Source: Promethearchaeota archaeon (GTDB lineage Archaea; Asgardarchaeota; Lokiarchaeia; Sigynarchaeales; SOKP01). Taken from it: a DNA stretch of 53,128 nt. Made by a program: the position numbers and the translations under genes. Below the pieces are notes generated by a model. It worked only from the letters and a program-made list of their open reading frames with translations. It searched no databases and had not been told where the DNA came from. Where the stretch lies: contig WJIN01000314.1 in assembly GCA_014730295.1 (NCBI GenBank), positions 1 to 53,128 on the forward strand, written 5' to 3'. Position 1 is the first letter of the stretch, and each line of letters starts with the position of its first letter. This document shows positions 8,906-16,822 of the stretch, one piece after another.

Positions 8906-9301
8906 TTATGCTCGTCGAAATAAGTCCGCCGCACATTGCTGGAGTTGATGAATATCTGTGTTATCAAATGCATTTGTAATTAATTTTTCTTGAAATTCAT
9001 TTTTAATAATGTCAAGATATAATTGGATTTTTGATCTCATATCTTCAGAGATATCATGAGCGGCATATATAATTGATAAGGTCTCATCTTTTTCATAAGA
9101 GATCTCAATATCTCCATGCTCAATGAAAAAGGTTGAATTATTTGCGAACATGTTTAAGAAGGCAGCCATAGTAGAAAAATATTCAGAAATAACTGCTTTA
9201 GAAATTTTATTCCCATCTTGGAGGAAGTCCATGACGAATAAGGGCGTTCCCCCCTTAACCACTGTTAAATATAATATATTTTGTATACTTTTCAATTCCA
9301 T
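8906..9301 (-). CDS. longin-like small protein (Asgard type)
   Basis: The 131-residue soluble protein begins with ELKSIQNILYLTVVKGGTPLFVMDFL, a strand-turn-strand opening typical of the small longin/roadblock-like proteins that are numerous in Asgard genomes. Next come a helix (KAVISEYFSTMAAFLNMF), a strand pair (STFFIEHGDIEISYEK, TLSIIYAAHD) and a long amphipathic C-terminal helix (IQLYLDIIKNEFQEKL). In eukaryotes such domains dimerise and act with small GTPases at membranes. In Asgard archaea the role is untested. It is divergent from a second gene of the same type at 9635. A palindrome spans its likely TATA box (9335-9361). Assignment rests on fold-like pattern rather than on conserved catalytic residues. 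Confidence 0.55.
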   Translation of the reverse strand: MELKSIQNILYLTVVKGGTPLFVMDFLQDGNKISKAVISEYFSTMAAFLNMFANNSTFFIEHGDIEISYEKDETLSIIYAAHDISEDMRSKIQLYLDIIKNEFQEKLITNAFDNTDIHQLQQCAADLFRRA

Positions 9302-9326
9302 ATGAAAAAAGCCCCGTGACTGATTA

Positions 9327-9367
9327 AGGATTATTTTTGATTTATGATATATAAATCAAAATTCCTA
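9327..9367. promoter_or_regulatory. palindromic operator candidate over the longin-gene TATA box
   Basis: TTTTGATTTA at 9335-9344 and TAAATCAAAA at 9352-9361 form a perfect 10-bp inverted repeat with a 7-nt spacer, flanked by AGGA on the left and TTCCT on the right. On the leftward strand the spacer and right arm read as a TATA-like TTTATATAT about 45-55 nt before the ATG at 9301. A dimeric regulator bound here would block TBP. The inverted repeat is seen directly; the operator role is inferred. Confidence 0.45.
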
Positions 9368-9505
9368 AGTTATAGTAAAATAGTCTGATATTTAAAGGTA
9401 TTTTCTTCTTGATTTTTCACGCGAAAAAAGTGAAAAAATTAGAGATATTTTGATTCTTTGTTGGAGATTTTTTTCGAAAGTATTTTTGTCCCTCTTAATT
9501 TTATC

Positions 9506-9523
9506 TTTTTTCCTAGGAAAAAA
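9506..9523. promoter_or_regulatory. perfect 18-bp palindrome in the divergent longin region
   Basis: The sequence TTTTTTCCTAGGAAAAAA reads the same on both strands. It lies 112 nt before the ATG at 9635. The T and A arms may act as a termination or bending element, or the CCTAGG core as a protein site. Function is not known. Confidence 0.4.
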
Positions 9524-9634
9524 AGGAAAAAACATTCACAGCTTTAGCATCTGGAAATTTTAAAGAATTTTATTTTCAGATTTATATTATTATTTTTGAT
9601 TCTATGATATTAGGTATTTGAATCAACCATTGGA

Positions 9635-10081
9635 ATGGTTCATGGTGGGAATATCCCCTCGGGATTTAGCAATTTCCTTTATAATCAAATGACAGTCTCA
9701 CTAGTAGGACCATATATCGTCCTAGGGTTAAATAGTTTTTTTGTAATCTTGGGGGCACTAATGATGACAAATGACTGGAATAAATTGCCAAGTTTGAAAG
9801 AATTTGATTGGTTAAGCAAGATGGAACGCCTTCTGATTGTACATTTAGAGACTTCCTTAATGTTGTTTGAATTTAATTTTCGAATTAATGGACAGACGGA
9901 ATCAGAGCAAAAAGTGGATGGAGATTTGGCAGGAAGCGCCATAAGTGGTATTAATATGTTGCTAAAGGAAATCTTCTCATCTAAAGGACATATTAAGCAA
10001 ATCGATCATGAAAATAAAAAGATCTACTTTACCCATGGAGAGGAAACAGCAAGCATTTTCATAACGAACGGGGGGCTCTGA
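9635..10081 (+). CDS. longin-like protein with N-terminal hydrophobic segment (frameshifted)
   Basis: The 148-residue frame has a hydrophobic stretch at residues ~24-46 (SLVGPYIVLGLNSFFVILGALMM in part) followed by a domain opening with MERLLIVHLETSLMLFEFNF, then LAGSAISGINMLLKEIFSS and IDHENKKIYFTHGEETASIF. That order of strands and helix matches Asgard longin-like proteins, and the strand-helix plan is like the gene at 8906. The frame ends within a six-G run (10070-10075). Removing one G there continues it for about 37 more residues with a family-like C-terminal helix. The protein may be membrane-anchored, with the longin domain in the cytosol. The start is the first ATG after an in-frame TAG at 9611. 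Confidence 0.5.
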   Translation: MVHGGNIPSGFSNFLYNQMTVSLVGPYIVLGLNSFFVILGALMMTNDWNKLPSLKEFDWLSKMERLLIVHLETSLMLFEFNFRINGQTESEQKVDGDLAGSAISGINMLLKEIFSSKGHIKQIDHENKKIYFTHGEETASIFITNGGL

Positions 10082-10187
10082 AGAATATAAATATCGTTTA
10101 GAGCTTTTCGAATTAAAATGTGAAAAAAAATATGGTGTTGAGAATCTCAAGCAGTTTGATGGGGATTTATCCTGTTTGAAGATATAG
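10076..10187 (+). pseudogene. out-of-frame C-terminal tail of the longin-like gene
   Basis: If one base is dropped from the G run at 10070-10075, the upstream frame continues as SEEYKYRLELFELKCEKKY, then GVENLKQFDGDLSCLKI to a TAG at 10185-10187. This helix followed by a short F-D-G-D-L-S strand is how many Asgard longin-like proteins end, so it is very likely part of the same gene. The break lies exactly at a homopolymer, which makes a sequencing or assembly indel plausible, although phase variation cannot be excluded. Confidence 0.5.
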
Positions 10188-10222
10188 AGTCTTTAATTGT
10201 AAAACACTTTCTTTAGAACCTT

Positions 10223-10660
10223 TTATTCCTTATTCGACTTTTTTTTATACATGGATTCATCTTTTTTCTCTAAGGTTAATGGATCTCCACCATATTTTAC
10301 TTTTTTAGCTTGATAATAAAGTTTCATTTTCTCCTCAACCATGTCATTCCATTTAACAATCCCTAGCTTTTTCATCATCACCGAATTATACACTTTAGAA
10401 TTATGAGGGAGAAAAATCTCGAAATTTACGATCGGTTGGAGTCTTTCGCATGGGAATTCCTTACATTCATAACAAAAATTAATCCCTTTTTCAGTGACGC
10501 ATTCATAGGTTTTGCATACCGGAAAATCTTTAATTTGTCCTTTTTCTTCACGGCATCCTCTACATCCATACGCTTTCACTCCCGGACATGTTTTGCAATA
10601 GATTCCGCATGGGGCGTGGTCTTTATAATATACGCTCATATAACAATACCTTCCAGACAT
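10223..10660 (-). CDS. DUF3795 cysteine-rich (probable zinc-binding) protein
   Basis: The 145-residue protein has the DUF3795 pattern: APCGIYCKTCPG, then YGCRGCREEKG, FPVCKTYECV, and FCYECKEFPCERL. The paired cysteines suggest one or two zinc or iron-sulfur sites in the first 75 residues. The C-terminal half is charged and helical (LGIVKWNDMVEEKMKLYYQ). The family is common in archaea and anaerobic bacteria and has no agreed function. Here it stands alone, convergent with the longin gene on its downstream side and divergent from the PolB2 unit. Confidence 0.8.
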   Translation of the reverse strand: MSGRYCYMSVYYKDHAPCGIYCKTCPGVKAYGCRGCREEKGQIKDFPVCKTYECVTEKGINFCYECKEFPCERLQPIVNFEIFLPHNSKVYNSVMMKKLGIVKWNDMVEEKMKLYYQAKKVKYGGDPLTLEKKDESMYKKKSNKE

Positions 10661-10889
10661 TCCTCTATATATTATGTAACGGATTGTTAAAAAATCTTCT
10701 TATAGAAATGGTAATTATGAAAGATTGGGATTTAAAACCTAATTAAAGCATTTGATGAAAATATAATCTCTTTTTCTTTAAAATGGAAGAACCGACAAAA
10801 AATTACTAAATTTCCAATCTATAGGTCTTTAAATGGATTCATGTTTTTATTATAGTGAAATAGAACACGAATGGAATAAGGAGGAAAAT

Positions 10890-11159
10890 ATGGGACGCAC
10901 GGTACCATCTTTCAGACCCGCACTTGAAGAGGAGATAGAAAGCTGGAAAGATTTTAAGCGAGCACTACGCCCAGACGATCAAAAAATTTTTGATAAGTTG
11001 ATGAATTTTGCCCGAATTCATGCAGATGCGGGAAGCCTAGCTGCTCGTCCGATGCTTTCCGAAATCTTATTCATGTCCTACAGTATTGAGCAAGAAAAGA
11101 AAATTGAGACTCTTGAAAAAAGAATAAAAGCGTTAGAAAACAAAATTCGCGAGAAATAA
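10890..11159 (+). CDS. small helical protein in operon with PolB2
   Basis: The 89-residue protein starts at the ATG at 10890, chosen because AAGGAGG (10879-10885) precedes it by 4-5 nt; an upstream in-frame ATG at 10833 lacks such a signal. It reads MGRTVPSFRPALEEEIESW, then FKRALRPDDQKIFDKLM, a conserved-looking FARIHADAGSLAARPM block, and a C-terminal coiled coil (EKKIETLEKRIKALENKI). There are no membrane segments or cysteines. It ends 2 nt before the PolB2 start, so the two are co-transcribed and probably co-translated. As I recall, a protein of this type accompanies PolB2 in other archaea. A structural partner or regulator of the polymerase is the likely role (inference). Confidence 0.75.
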   Translation: MGRTVPSFRPALEEEIESWKDFKRALRPDDQKIFDKLMNFARIHADAGSLAARPMLSEILFMSYSIEQEKKIETLEKRIKALENKIREK

Positions 11160-11161
11160 TT

Positions 11162-13567
11162 TTGACACTGCGGTACGAGTTTGGTGGATGGCTATTGGAT
11201 GTTTCCACTACCAGCAATGGGATGTATCTCTGGGTAAAACGAACAGATACTCGAAAGGTTTTAAAACTATTTCAAGAATTTCATCCAGAATTTTTTGCGG
11301 TTCCGCGTGAGAAGATTGACCATGATTTTGAGCGCTTAAGAACCATCTTAGAAGGGCATCCCAATATAAAAGACGTACGAATCTGTGAGAAATATGTGAA
11401 ACTTGAAGATCATGCCAAATCAAAAGTATTTGGGATTTCTGTGGAAAAACCTTCCGTATTCAAGCAAACCATCGAAGATATTGAAAAACTTGATCTTTTC
11501 ATTCTCTACAATACAGACCTTCCCATTGCGCAAATGTATTTCTACGTAAACGATTTGTTTCCCATGTCTTTTTGCCATTTTACCGTCGAAATCGACCCGC
11601 GTAAACGACGAAGAAGACTTATCTCTCTTGAATTAAGGGATGATAATGAAACTCTGTTTTATGATTTACCACCGCTTACAGCTATTTGGCTAGATGTAAA
11701 AGTCCAACAGCAAGGGTTGAAATCTTACTTCAATGAACCACTCTCCTACGTAGAAATCAGCATTATTGAAAATGATCGTAATTGGAACGTCCCGAGAGCG
11801 GATGGGGCGATCAAAAAGAAAAAGATCATCATAGATAAAGCCGATGAGGTAGAGAATCTCAAAGCGATAAGTAAAGTTATCGAAAAGGTGGATCCCGATA
11901 TCATTCTTACCAAAGGAGGGGATGAATTTCTCTTTCCTTATCTCATTGCGAGAGCTTCCGTGAATCATGTGGGAAAAGAACTTTATTTTGGTCGAATAAA
12001 AACGCCTCTCCGTTATTGTCTATTTGATCTCTCAGGTGGACCTGACCACTACTTCACCTATGGAATCATTCGCCGTCGCTCAAAATCACAAGTATACTTC
12101 ACGGGAAGGTTCCATCTTGATACTACTACGTATGGTAGCTTGCATTTTACGGAGGGAAATATCCCCGGAGTAATTGAAGTCGCAAGAGTTTCTCGGGTAC
12201 CTCTTCAACGATTATGTCGAATTACAATTGGTGGTGCTCTCCAATCCATTCAATATTATTATGCCTATCAACTAGATCATCTCATCCCCCCCTTTAAGAA
12301 GAGCCCTGAAGATTTTTCCTCTGCAATGGATCTGATACGGAGCGATCGCGGTGGGCACATTTTTGAACCGATCATCGGTGTGTTTGACCATGTTGCTGAG
12401 CTTGATTTCTCTTCGATGTATCCCTCGTTAATGGCAAATTATAATATTTCTTCCGAAACAATTAACTGTAAATGCTGCGCAGAAGATGGGACGGGTATAA
12501 AAGTTCCCGGATTAGACTTTCATATTTGTTCAAAGCGAGAGGGAATAATCGCAAAGTCTATAAGCTTACCACTAAATAAACGACTAAAATGCAAAGAATT
12601 TGTGAGGGAAACCGGGGATCTTCGATATAAATTCACCGATATAGCACTTAAATGGGTATTGGTAGTTAGTTTCGGTTATTTAGGGTTTAAAAATGCGAGA
12701 TTTGGAAAGATTGAAGCTCATCAAACGGTTTGTGCGTTTGCCCGCGATTTTTTAATGAGATCCTCTGAAATCGCAAAAAAATATGGGTGCAAAATCATTC
12801 ATGGGATTGTTGATTCGTTATGGCTCCAAGATACTAAAGGTAGAAGTAAAGAGGAATTTGCCCGAATCACAAGGAAAATTGCCAAACAAATCACCCAAGA
12901 AACAAATATTCCAATGAGTTGGGATGGGATGTTTAATATTATTGCATTTCTTCCTTCACAAGCGGAGCCTGATGTACCAACCCTTAATCACTATTGGGGG
13001 ATCAAGACAGATGGTTCTACAAAGGTAAGAGGGATCGAAATACGACGACGAGATAGCCCAATTGTTATTAAACAAGCCCAACAAGATTTTATCAATGTAT
13101 TTAAAGATGCGAAGTCCCTAGAGCAATTTAAAAGGAAAATACCTGAGGCTAAACGAGTTTTCACAGAATACGTTAAAAAAATTAAAGAAGGTTCACTTAC
13201 CAGAGAAGAACTCACGATAAGACAGCGAATTTCACGTAAGCCATCACAATATAAGGTCAATTCGTATCAAGCCGTCGCAGCAAGACAGGCTGAACGCGCG
13301 GGTCTCATTATGACTCCGGGAAAAAATGTTCGGTATATCATATTAAATGCAGATGCTGACCCAAATTTTCCGAATAAGAAAGTCATCCTTGCTGAATTAT
13401 ACGATAAAAGCATTCATTTCTATGATAAAGAAAAATATTTAGAGCTACTCAAGAGAGCATTTGAAAATATTTTCCCCTTTGAATTTGACGACCTTGACGA
13501 TTTGTTAGACCAAATTTCTACTGAGAATACGGTACAAACGAATCTAATGTATTTTGCGAAAGAATAA
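11162..13567 (+). CDS. PolB2-type family B DNA polymerase with altered catalytic motifs
   Basis: The 801-residue protein has the family B palm. Motif A, ELDFSSMYPSLMANYNIS, keeps D415. In motif B, K-x3-NSxYG is replaced by KWVLVVSFGYLGF. In motif C, YGDTDS becomes HGIVDSLW, with I549 at the first metal-binding aspartate and D551 kept. The exonuclease region lacks the DIE motif: the equivalent strand reads AIWLDVKVQQQ. These are the features of the PolB2 group, long considered inactivated, though, as I recall, a crenarchaeal member (Dpo2) has been implicated in damage tolerance. Fingers cysteines CKCCAEDG and CSKREG may bind zinc. It starts at TTG (11162), 2 nt after the small helical gene. 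A role in translesion synthesis is likely, replication unlikely. Confidence 0.85.
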   Translation: MTLRYEFGGWLLDVSTTSNGMYLWVKRTDTRKVLKLFQEFHPEFFAVPREKIDHDFERLRTILEGHPNIKDVRICEKYVKLEDHAKSKVFGISVEKPSVFKQTIEDIEKLDLFILYNTDLPIAQMYFYVNDLFPMSFCHFTVEIDPRKRRRRLISLELRDDNETLFYDLPPLTAIWLDVKVQQQGLKSYFNEPLSYVEISIIENDRNWNVPRADGAIKKKKIIIDKADEVENLKAISKVIEKVDPDIILTKGGDEFLFPYLIARASVNHVGKELYFGRIKTPLRYCLFDLSGGPDHYFTYGIIRRRSKSQVYFTGRFHLDTTTYGSLHFTEGNIPGVIEVARVSRVPLQRLCRITIGGALQSIQYYYAYQLDHLIPPFKKSPEDFSSAMDLIRSDRGGHIFEPIIGVFDHVAELDFSSMYPSLMANYNISSETINCKCCAEDGTGIKVPGLDFHICSKREGIIAKSISLPLNKRLKCKEFVRETGDLRYKFTDIALKWVLVVSFGYLGFKNARFGKIEAHQTVCAFARDFLMRSSEIAKKYGCKIIHGIVDSLWLQDTKGRSKEEFARITRKIAKQITQETNIPMSWDGMFNIIAFLPSQAEPDVPTLNHYWGIKTDGSTKVRGIEIRRRDSPIVIKQAQQDFINVFKDAKSLEQFKRKIPEAKRVFTEYVKKIKEGSLTREELTIRQRISRKPSQYKVNSYQAVAARQAERAGLIMTPGKNVRYIILNADADPNFPNKKVILAELYDKSIHFYDKEKYLELLKRAFENIFPFEFDDLDDLLDQISTENTVQTNLMYFAKE

Positions 13568-13757
13568 CTTTTTCAAATGTTCTTATTTTTCCTGGTTATT
13601 TTTTCGTCGTTGCATACTATCGAGAGAATTTATATTTATTCGTTTAAACTCGTAAAAAGAGATCTTTATTAAGTTAATTATCAACATAATAGTTTCAACA
13701 TATCAATAAATTAACACCCTCTATCAATTTTTATTTTAGAAATGAAATATTTAAAAT

Positions 13758-13922
13758 ATGTCGAAAGCAGAGGTTTCATATCTCGATTGGGAACTTTCTT
13801 TCAAAAAACGTGAATCATCGGATAAGGTTCGAGAAAAGAAAGATGATCTTACTTCTTTGGGCATCTCTAAGGAAAAGTTTCGAGATTATATTCGAGAATG
13901 GGAAGATAAGAATTTAAAATAA
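13758..13922 (+). CDS. 54-residue charged helical protein, function unknown
   Basis: The ATG at 13758 opens MSKAEVSYLDWELSFKKRE, followed by a KVREKKDDLTSLGISKEKF stretch and IREWEDKNLK to a TAA at 13920-13922. The composition is highly charged with helix-loop-helix potential. A TATA-like ATTTAAAATATG lies directly before the start, so the transcript would be nearly leaderless if that is the promoter. It is convergent with the histidine kinase gene. No family is recognised. Confidence 0.5.
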   Translation: MSKAEVSYLDWELSFKKRESSDKVREKKDDLTSLGISKEKFRDYIREWEDKNLK

Positions 13923-13944
13923 GTCTTTTTATTAATCGCTCTAA

Positions 13945-16602
13945 TTACTTTCTTGGTAGATATACTTTGAATATACTACCTTTATTACGACCTTTTGATT
14001 CGACTGTGATTTCTCCATTATGCATTTCAACAATTTTTTTTGAAATATATAATCCAAGTCCGGATCCAGAAATATCCAGATATTCCAATCCCTCACCATA
14101 TCGTTCTATTTTACCAAATTGCGTAAAAAGCTTATCGATCTCGTCATCTGTAAATCCTATACCTTCATCTGCCACAAATATCTGGATATAATGTTTTGAT
14201 TTATTAACAGATACACGAATGAGACCTCCAGGAGGGGTATTTTTAATGGCATTTGATAATAAATTCATAATAACTTGCTCTATTCTAATTTTATCAACTT
14301 CGAGTTCTAATTCATTTGGCAGATCCAGCTGTATTTCTAAATCCCTCTCTCTTCGAAGATATTCCATTTCTGCAGAAACATCTTTTATAAGGGAGCAGAT
14401 ATTACATTTTTGTTTTGCTAAATGTATTTTTTGATAGTTTATTCTACTTATATCTAACAAATTTTCAATCAATTTTTCTAAGCGAGATTCATTTGAATCA
14501 ATCATATTAAGAAAATGGATTGGTTCCTCTCCCAGTCGATTTTTATAGGTTTCTAATAAATATTCTGTTGCACCGCTAATTGCCATTATCGGAGTTTTAA
14601 GCTCATGTGAAACTCGGGAAATAAGATCTCGCCTCATATCATCGATTTCTTTTAGGCGTTTTACTTCTTCTTTTATCATCTGTTCTGCCTTTTTTCTCTG
14701 TGAAATATCCCTGATGAATATAGCTACTTGATCGTTTCCATAATAAAGTAGACGGGCTTCATAATACCTATCAATATTATTGATCGGCAGGCTATAATCT
14801 AGAATTTGTTGTTCTTTTGTTTCAGTTGTTCGTCTAATGGCAATCTCCGCCTTCTTCCCCAAGGCAACGGGGAGTAAATCAGTTAATTTTTTACCAAGGA
14901 ATTCCTCTGGTGGTAGGTATAGTTTTTCCGGTTTTCCTTTATATTCTAAGACTTTTGTGCTCGAATCGACCAAGAAAAATAAGTCTGGAATTGCTTCAAA
15001 AATATTTCTGAATTTTTCTTCAGATTCTTTTAATTGTTGTTCTGCTTTTTTACGTTCAGTAATATCAATTACTGAAGTTAAATCGGCCTCCTCTCCTTTA
15101 TAAGGAATGGTCTTAGAAAATATTTCCACCCAAATGATCTCTCCGCTTTTTTGAATTAATCGAAATTCAAAATTCTTAATCATATCAATATTGCCGACAT
15201 ATTTTTGATAAATTTTCTTTTTTAATTCTGCCCGATCTTGCGGATGTATTATTTTAAAAAATTCTTCGGCTTCCCAACTCTCAATTTCATCCTTTGTATA
15301 TCCTGTAATGCGTAAAAATCTGTTATTAAAATATTTGATTTGAAAATCTTGAAGGATCAAAATCCCCATAAAATGTTGTTCGGCTATCGTTCGGAATTTT
15401 TCTTCAGATTCTTTTAATTGTTCTTCCGCTTTTTTACGTTCTGTAATATCAATCAAACTAATGAGATTCGCGGGCCTTCCTCGATACGTAAAAGTCTTAG
15501 AAAATACTTCACGCCAAGCAATATCACCTTCTTTAGTCACGATACGAAATTGATATCTATTAAGTACATCTGTATCTCCTTTTTGCTTTTTTGAAGCTTG
15601 AGTAATCACAAATTCCCTATCTTCTGGATGAATATGCTTTAGGAATTCTCTATATGTCCAATCTTTCATTTCTGCTTTTGAATATCCTAATCCCGCTCCT
15701 AAATGCTCATTCTGATATTTAATTTCATCATCCTGAAGAATAACGATTGTCATAAGGTCTTGCTTCCCTAAAATCTCAAACTTTTCCTCAGATTCTTTTA
15801 ATTCTCTCTCAGTTTTTTTATGCTTTGTTATATCCACTATCTGAGCAACTGTTTTTACTCCTCCCTTAAGATTGTGTGTAATTGTAGAATTAATTCTTAA
15901 TCGCCTTATGGAGCCTTCACTTCTTCTCACATCAAATTCATATATTTTTTCGACTTCCTCGCCTCTTTGACGTCTAATATATCTATCCACTACCTTCTCT
16001 TTACTGCTTTCAGTCAAGAATTTTCTAAAATCCTGTCCAATTATTTCTTTTACAGGATATCCTAAAATTTCACCTAACTTCTTATTTACGTAAATGAAAC
16101 GATAATTATCATCAATAATAAATACTCCCTCATGAGAATTTTCTATTATAGTTTTAAACCTTATTTCATTTTCTTCTAATCTCTCTTCTGTAATCTTTTG
16201 GCTGGTTATGTCTTCAAGATATAAAATATACTGACGGGTTATGCCATCTTCCACAATGGGTATAATATTTATGTTAACATATTTGTTACCGTATTGATTT
16301 ATATCTAATCCACTTATTTTTCGAAATTCCCGAAGCCCGATTTCCATTATAAAATCAGTCTTCTTTCCTTCCTTTAGATTTTCGAGTGGAGAGGACGGAA
16401 TTTTGATATGTTCAAAAAGATTTAATTTTTTTATCTCTGAAGGTGAGGAAAGATTCCATACTTCCATAAAAGGGGTATTTGCGTGAATAAATTTACCTTT
16501 TTTATCAAATATAGCGATTCCTAGAGGGTTTTTTTCATATAAATATTTAATAAGTTTGTTATTATCTAAGGTGTCAATGAAGTCGCTATCAATTAATTTC
16601 AT
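13945..16602 (-). CDS. soluble multi-PAS sensor histidine kinase
   Basis: The 885-residue protein has no membrane helix. It has about five PAS domains: ~15-130, ~145-260, ~270-395, ~395-520 and ~520-640. Many end in the TERKKAEEQLKESEEKFR type linker. A HisKA dimerisation helix follows with the phospho-acceptor at H666 (SRVSHELKTPIMAISG). The HATPase domain has an N box (MNLLSNAIKNTPPGG), a G1 box (DEGIGFTDDEI) and a G2 box (GSGLGLYISKKIVEMH). It would sense a small ligand, redox state or flavin in the cytosol and phosphorylate a response regulator. No receiver or output gene is adjacent, so it is an orphan. Repeated PAS modules, alike even at DNA level, point to internal duplication. It is convergent with a small ORF at 13758. 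Confidence 0.9.
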   Translation of the reverse strand: MKLIDSDFIDTLDNNKLIKYLYEKNPLGIAIFDKKGKFIHANTPFMEVWNLSSPSEIKKLNLFEHIKIPSSPLENLKEGKKTDFIMEIGLREFRKISGLDINQYGNKYVNINIIPIVEDGITRQYILYLEDITSQKITEERLEENEIRFKTIIENSHEGVFIIDDNYRFIYVNKKLGEILGYPVKEIIGQDFRKFLTESSKEKVVDRYIRRQRGEEVEKIYEFDVRRSEGSIRRLRINSTITHNLKGGVKTVAQIVDITKHKKTERELKESEEKFEILGKQDLMTIVILQDDEIKYQNEHLGAGLGYSKAEMKDWTYREFLKHIHPEDREFVITQASKKQKGDTDVLNRYQFRIVTKEGDIAWREVFSKTFTYRGRPANLISLIDITERKKAEEQLKESEEKFRTIAEQHFMGILILQDFQIKYFNNRFLRITGYTKDEIESWEAEEFFKIIHPQDRAELKKKIYQKYVGNIDMIKNFEFRLIQKSGEIIWVEIFSKTIPYKGEEADLTSVIDITERKKAEQQLKESEEKFRNIFEAIPDLFFLVDSSTKVLEYKGKPEKLYLPPEEFLGKKLTDLLPVALGKKAEIAIRRTTETKEQQILDYSLPINNIDRYYEARLLYYGNDQVAIFIRDISQRKKAEQMIKEEVKRLKEIDDMRRDLISRVSHELKTPIMAISGATEYLLETYKNRLGEEPIHFLNMIDSNESRLEKLIENLLDISRINYQKIHLAKQKCNICSLIKDVSAEMEYLRRERDLEIQLDLPNELELEVDKIRIEQVIMNLLSNAIKNTPPGGLIRVSVNKSKHYIQIFVADEGIGFTDDEIDKLFTQFGKIERYGEGLEYLDISGSGLGLYISKKIVEMHNGEITVESKGRNKGSIFKVYLPRK
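15010..15449 (-). repeat. direct DNA repeats marking duplicated PAS linkers
   Basis: About 58 nt at 15010-15067 recur at 15394-15451 with only a few mismatches (both begin GAATTTTTCTTCAGATTCTT). A more diverged third copy lies near 15780-15836. Each encodes the coiled linker KKAEQQLKESEEKF between PAS domains. The spacing of 384 nt equals one PAS module of 128 residues, consistent with tandem duplication within the kinase gene. Confidence 0.7.
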
Positions 16603-16773
16603 TATTTAGCACAGAATATAAAATATATAATCGTCTATACTTTCACAAAAAAAAATGATTGTTAGTTAAAATTTTTTATTTAACCAATAGAAAATTTGTT
16701 TTTTATCTCTTTCTATAATTATCTCCCTAATTTTGATTATAAAGGATAAAAATTTATCTCTATACTATAGCTG

Positions 16774-16822
16774 AAGTAGAATATGCCGTGTGTTCTCCAC
16801 ATTATTAGGTGGTTCTCTACTT
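16774..16822 (-). terminator. hairpin at the 3' end of the adenine deaminase gene
   Basis: AAGTAGA at 16774-16780 pairs with TCTACTT at 16816-16822, and an inner CCAC/GTGG pair can form between 16797-16800 and 16809-16812. On the leftward transcript the stem begins in the stop codon of the gene. It is not followed by a long U run, so it may stabilise the mRNA end rather than terminate transcription. Only the pairing is seen. Confidence 0.3.
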
